Below, in pieces: positions 5,667-8,445 of a stretch of 8,445 nucleotides of DNA; position 1 is the stretch's first letter, and every line of letters starts with the position of its first letter. This DNA is from an uncultured Eubacteriales bacterium (lineage in GTDB: Bacteria > Bacillota > Clostridia > Oscillospirales > CAG-272): the NCBI GenBank assembly GCA_900550625.1, contig URSW01000061.1, forward strand, positions 1 through 8,445, written 5' to 3'. The position numbers and the translations under genes were made by a program. The notes under the pieces are model-generated. The model did not search any database. It was not told the DNA's origin and was given only the letters and a program-made list of their open reading frames with translations.

Positions 5667-6910
5667 CACGAAATTTCGCGGAAGCTTCCGCCGAGACGGC
5701 GAAAGTCTTCCCAAAATTCCGGGTATGATTTGCTGACGGCTTCCGCGCCGCATAGGATCACGTCATTTCGGCAGAAGCACGACGCGAGCGCGGCGGACAT
5801 TGCGATGCGGTGATCGCCGTGCGACGAGCATTCGCCGCCCACGAGCGATCCGACGCCGCGTATGACGAGCTCCTCTCCGCAGTCCGTGCAGTTTCCGCCG
5901 AGCGAGTTTATCAGATCGCATACCGATTTCACACGGTCGCTTTCCTTTATCCTCAGACGGGATATTCCGCTTATGCGGCTTTCGCCGTCGGCGACCGCAC
6001 AAAGTACGGCGATCGGCGGAACGATATCGGGAATGTCCCCGGCATCGAACGATGCGGCGTGAAGCGCGGAGGTGTCGGCGGCAACGGTGTCATTGTCGAA
6101 GGTTATGCGTCCGCCGAGCTTTTCAAGGATATCGCAGAATGCGCGGTCTCCCTGAAGAGAATCCGGCGATAGCCCGGACACGCGGCATGACATTGCAAGC
6201 GCAAACGCTGCGTTTGACCAGTCGCCTTCGACGGGGTATTCCGACGGCGGCACGAAGTTTTTCGCGCGCTTTACCGTAAACGAACCGAAATCTCCGCCGC
6301 CTTCGGAGACTGTGATCCCGAAGGAGGCGCATACCGCGCGTGTTATATCAACATAAGGCTTTGACAGAAGAGGCGAGGTCAGCGTGATCTTCGATTCTCC
6401 GTCAAGCAGGGACAGCGCGAATATAAGTCCGGTGACGTGCTGCGAGCTTACGTTTCCGGGGAGGAAAAACTCCCCCGCCGTGAGCTGTCCTTCGATCGCG
6501 TGATCGCCGTCGAAGCTTATGCCGTGCTCCTCAAGCGCGCGTCGGAGATCGCCGAGCGGACGAACGGCAAGCCTTCCGCGGCATATGAAGCGCGCACGGA
6601 TTCCGAGCGCGGCGCACACGGGAAGTATGAAGCGTAGGGTAGAGCCGCTTTCACCGCAGTCGATGACCGTGCTTTCGGGTGCGTTTGCGATCGGGGTGAT
6701 TTGTATTCCGCCGTCCGCGGCTTCGACCTTTGCGCCGATCGCCGAGATCGCGCGCAGCGTCGCCTCGATGTCCTGCGAGACCGACGTGAGCTTTACGGTG
6801 CATTCGCGCTCCGACAGCGCCGCGCATATCAGGGCGCGGTGCGCGAAGGATTTCGACGGCGGCGCGCAGATGCTTTTTCTCGGACGGGACGGAGTGATGA
6901 GAAGCTTCAT
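5666..6910 (-). CDS. aroA: 3-phosphoshikimate 1-carboxyvinyltransferase (EPSP synthase)
   Basis: AroA joins phosphoenolpyruvate to shikimate-3-phosphate, giving EPSP. The 414-residue protein has the two-domain inside-out barrel motifs in order: PPSKSFAHRAL (17-27, Lys20, Arg25), GESGSTLRF (86-94), RPLGDL (117-122), SSQHVTG (155-161), DIPDIVPPIAVLCA (292-305, with the likely catalytic Asp295), RIKESDR (320-326), DHRIAMS (366-372) and KSYPEFW (394-400). The PEP-site segment that is GNAGTAMR in the E. coli enzyme reads GESGSTLR; the central glycine is kept. The ATG at 6908-6910 overlaps the aroB TGA by 4 bases (ATGA), and a GGAGG lies 7 bases upstream within aroB, so the start is secure and coupling with aroB is strong. 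Confidence 0.97.
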   Translation of the reverse strand: MKLLITPSRPRKSICAPPSKSFAHRALICAALSERECTVKLTSVSQDIEATLRAISAIGAKVEAADGGIQITPIANAPESTVIDCGESGSTLRFILPVCAALGIRARFICRGRLAVRPLGDLRRALEEHGISFDGDHAIEGQLTAGEFFLPGNVSSQHVTGLIFALSLLDGESKITLTSPLLSKPYVDITRAVCASFGITVSEGGGDFGSFTVKRAKNFVPPSEYPVEGDWSNAAFALAMSCRVSGLSPDSLQGDRAFCDILEKLGGRITFDNDTVAADTSALHAASFDAGDIPDIVPPIAVLCAVADGESRISGISRLRIKESDRVKSVCDLINSLGGNCTDCGEELVIRGVGSLVGGECSSHGDHRIAMSAALASCFCRNDVILCGAEAVSKSYPEFWEDFRRLGGSFREIS

Positions 6911-7941
6911 GACAGAGCCTCCGCGATAATTCCGTTGAGCGACGCGACCGGAACATTCTCAATGCGGCATGATCCGATCGGACCCGGGAGCACGAGCGAT
7001 ACCGTGTCTCCGTTTCTCTTTTTGTCGGACAGCGCCGCACTGCACAGCTCGTCGGCGGTGTACGGAATCTGCACGGGCAGCCCGTTTGCCTCGAGAGCTT
7101 TCTTGATTACGGAAGCTTCTTCGGCGGCGTATGCCTTGTATATTGCATAAAGTCCCATTGACACAGCCGAGCCGTGTGGGATAGAAAATCCGGAGCACTT
7201 TTCGACGGCATGACCTATAGTGTGTCCGAGGTTGAGTTTTTTTCGCTCTCCGCGGTCAAATTCGTCGCTCTCGACCGTGTCGCGCTTTATTTTAATGCAC
7301 CGCGCGATTATCGGATCGGGATTTTCACGGACATTGCCGAGCGTCATGTCGAACAGCTTGCGGTCAAAGCCGGCGCCGTACTTTATGACCTCAGCCATTC
7401 CGTTTGCGAATTCCGCGTCGGGAAGGGTGGAGAGCAGTGAGGGATCGCAGATCACGAGGGATGGCTGCCAGAACGCCCCGGCGAGATTTTTTCCCGCCGC
7501 GAGATCGACCGCGCATTTGCCGCCGACCGAGGAATCGACACAGGCGAGCAGCGTGGTCGGGATTTGCACATACCGTATACCGCGCAGATACATCGCGGCG
7601 CAGAGCCCGGAAAGATCGCCGACGACCCCGCCGCCGAGCGCGGCGATCATGTCGCTTTTTGTGAAAGCGTGAGACGCGAGAAATTCAAACGCAGTGCCGA
7701 GAGTTGTCATGTTCTTTGAGCTCTCGCCGTGCGGAATGACGAACACCTCGTAAGGAATTCCCGTGCTTTCAAGCGAGGCTTTCAGCGCGCCGAGACAGAA
7801 ATTTTTCACGTTGTCGTCGGTTATCACGGCAAGCCTTCCCGAGCCGAGAAGCGGTGAGATCAGTCCGGCGCTGTCGCCGATCAGTCCGCGTCCGATAACG
7901 ACGTCGTATTTTCCCGATGCGTTTACGCTGATCCTTTCCAT
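6907..7941 (-). CDS. aroB: 3-dehydroquinate synthase
   Basis: AroB converts DAHP to 3-dehydroquinate, using NAD+ and a divalent metal, at step two of the shikimate pathway. The 344-residue product shows NAD-binding GGGVVGDLSG (103-112), IPTTLLACVDSSVGGK (127-142), GAFWQP (155-160), AEVIKYG (183-189), NLGHTIGHA (237-245) and PHG (255-257). By alignment with known AroB enzymes the metal ligands are Glu184, His240 and His256. All key positions are present. The ATG at 7939-7941 follows a GGAG with an unusually AT-rich 11-base spacer. It starts 22 bases after tyrA and overlaps aroA by 4 bases at its 3' end. Confidence 0.97.
   Translation of the reverse strand: MERISVNASGKYDVVIGRGLIGDSAGLISPLLGSGRLAVITDDNVKNFCLGALKASLESTGIPYEVFVIPHGESSKNMTTLGTAFEFLASHAFTKSDMIAALGGGVVGDLSGLCAAMYLRGIRYVQIPTTLLACVDSSVGGKCAVDLAAGKNLAGAFWQPSLVICDPSLLSTLPDAEFANGMAEVIKYGAGFDRKLFDMTLGNVRENPDPIIARCIKIKRDTVESDEFDRGERKKLNLGHTIGHAVEKCSGFSIPHGSAVSMGLYAIYKAYAAEEASVIKKALEANGLPVQIPYTADELCSAALSDKKRNGDTVSLVLPGPIGSCRIENVPVASLNGIIAEALS
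6918..6922 (-). promoter_or_regulatory. Ribosome binding site of aroA inside aroB
   Basis: A perfect GGAGG is embedded in the last codons of aroB with a 7-base spacer to the aroA ATG. It confirms the overlapping start. Confidence 0.85.
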
Positions 7942-7952
7942 ATTATATATAT

Positions 7953-7956
7953 CTCC
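7953..7956 (-). promoter_or_regulatory. Ribosome binding site of aroB
   Basis: GGAG sits 11 bases before the aroB ATG, somewhat farther than the operon's other sites. The spacer is entirely A and T. No better start codon with a nearer site was seen. Confidence 0.55.
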
Positions 7957-7963
7957 GTTTCCG

Positions 7964-8445
7964 TTATTTTTCGGATGTAAGCTTTGCGCGTACCCCTTCT
8001 TCGAGAAGGGATTTCAGCCTTTCGCCGTCGCCCGATTTCAGAGCCTCGCTGTATTCCGTGAGGGATGCGATCAGCTTGTCAAGCTCCGCCGAAAGGCTGT
8101 CGGAGTTTTCGAGGAAAAGCTCCGTCCACATCGTCGGATTCAGACGCGCCACTCTTGTAAGATCGCGGTAGCTTCCCGCCGCGAACGGACGGCACATCGG
8201 CGCGCTCGGACTTTTGACGTAGGCGTTTGATACAATGTGCGCAAGCTGCGACGTGAACGCGATCATCCGATCGTGCTCCTCGGGCGATGTGAAGTGTACC
8301 TTCCCGAAGCCGAGCGAGAGGATAAAGTCCCGTGCGCTCTCGACCTTTGCGATGTCCTCGTTTTCCCTCGGACAGAGGAGCATCGTCGCACCGTGGAACA
8401 ATCCCGCCCGGGAGTGCGCAAATCCCGAGTATTGGCTGCCCGCCA
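7964..8445 (-). CDS. tyrA: Prephenate dehydrogenase, C-terminal part (5' end cut by window)
   Basis: TyrA oxidatively decarboxylates prephenate to 4-hydroxyphenylpyruvate, the branch to tyrosine. The frame is open to the window edge and gives 159 complete residues, starting AGSQYSGFAHSRAGLF; this is the tail of the family's HPMAGS..SGF motif, so the preceding His-Pro and the whole NAD-binding domain lie off the right edge. An in-frame TTG at 8401 is internal. Further family motifs are EEHDRMIAFTSQLAHIVSNA, where most members have SHLPH, and GSYRDLTRVARLNPTMW. The protein ends about 70 residues after GSYRDLTR, leaving no room for a C-terminal ACT domain. It is the most upstream operon gene visible, 22 bases before aroB. 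Confidence 0.93.
   Translation of the reverse strand, partial: AGSQYSGFAHSRAGLFHGATMLLCPRENEDIAKVESARDFILSLGFGKVHFTSPEEHDRMIAFTSQLAHIVSNAYVKSPSAPMCRPFAAGSYRDLTRVARLNPTMWTELFLENSDSLSAELDKLIASLTEYSEALKSGDGERLKSLLEEGVRAKLTSEK

Noticed and set aside
5810..6172. 120-codon + strand frame inside aroA, and similar + strand frames across the aro operon
   Set aside because: They are antisense to well-conserved enzymes, are rich in Arg and Ala as expected from GC-rich complements, and have no family similarity.
7942..7970. TATAAT immediately before the aroB ATG as an internal promoter
   Set aside because: The hexamer abuts the start codon and has no -35-like sequence at the right distance. Transcription from it would begin inside the coding region. 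It is better read as an AT-rich spacer.

Overview
This window holds two unrelated, convergently transcribed pieces of a bacterial chromosome. The GC-rich sequence, the short operon spacing, strong AGGAG-type ribosome binding sites and the style of the Aro proteins (Clostridia-like AroE, AroC and AroA motifs, a three-domain PheA, a type II AroQ) suggest an anaerobic, moderately high-GC Clostridia-type Firmicute, probably gut-associated. That placement is inference from protein style only.

Left part, + strand (1-1481): the last 492 residues of a large protein matching the DUF4838 family, with a CxCxxC cluster. It is cut by the left edge. A 220-bp convergent intergenic region follows (1482-1701). 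It holds two adjacent hairpins ending in a T-tract, which look like a terminator working in both directions, and a third perfect 16-bp hairpin just past the end of the opposing operon.

Right part, - strand (8445 down to 1702): a compact aromatic amino acid operon. In transcription order it runs tyrA (prephenate dehydrogenase, cut by the right edge), aroB, aroA, aroC, pheA (chorismate mutase-prephenate dehydratase-ACT), an aroE-aroK gene fusion, and aroQ. Gaps are 22 nt, a 4-nt overlap, 13 nt, 28 nt, 1 nt and 55 nt, so one polycistronic message with translational coupling is very likely. Together these genes encode every step from DAHP to chorismate (AroB, AroQ, AroE, AroK, AroA, AroC), then the branch to phenylpyruvate (PheA) and to 4-hydroxyphenylpyruvate (TyrA). 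DAHP synthase is not in the window and may lie upstream, beyond the right edge. The operon promoter is also outside.

No mobile element, CRISPR array, tRNA or rRNA was seen. The region is mostly ordinary core metabolism. The points most worth a second look are the linker-poor AroE-AroK fusion, a hairpin lying over the aroQ translation start, the non-canonical AroC signature motifs, and the Cys-rich DUF4838 protein. I did not find evidence of an undescribed system.
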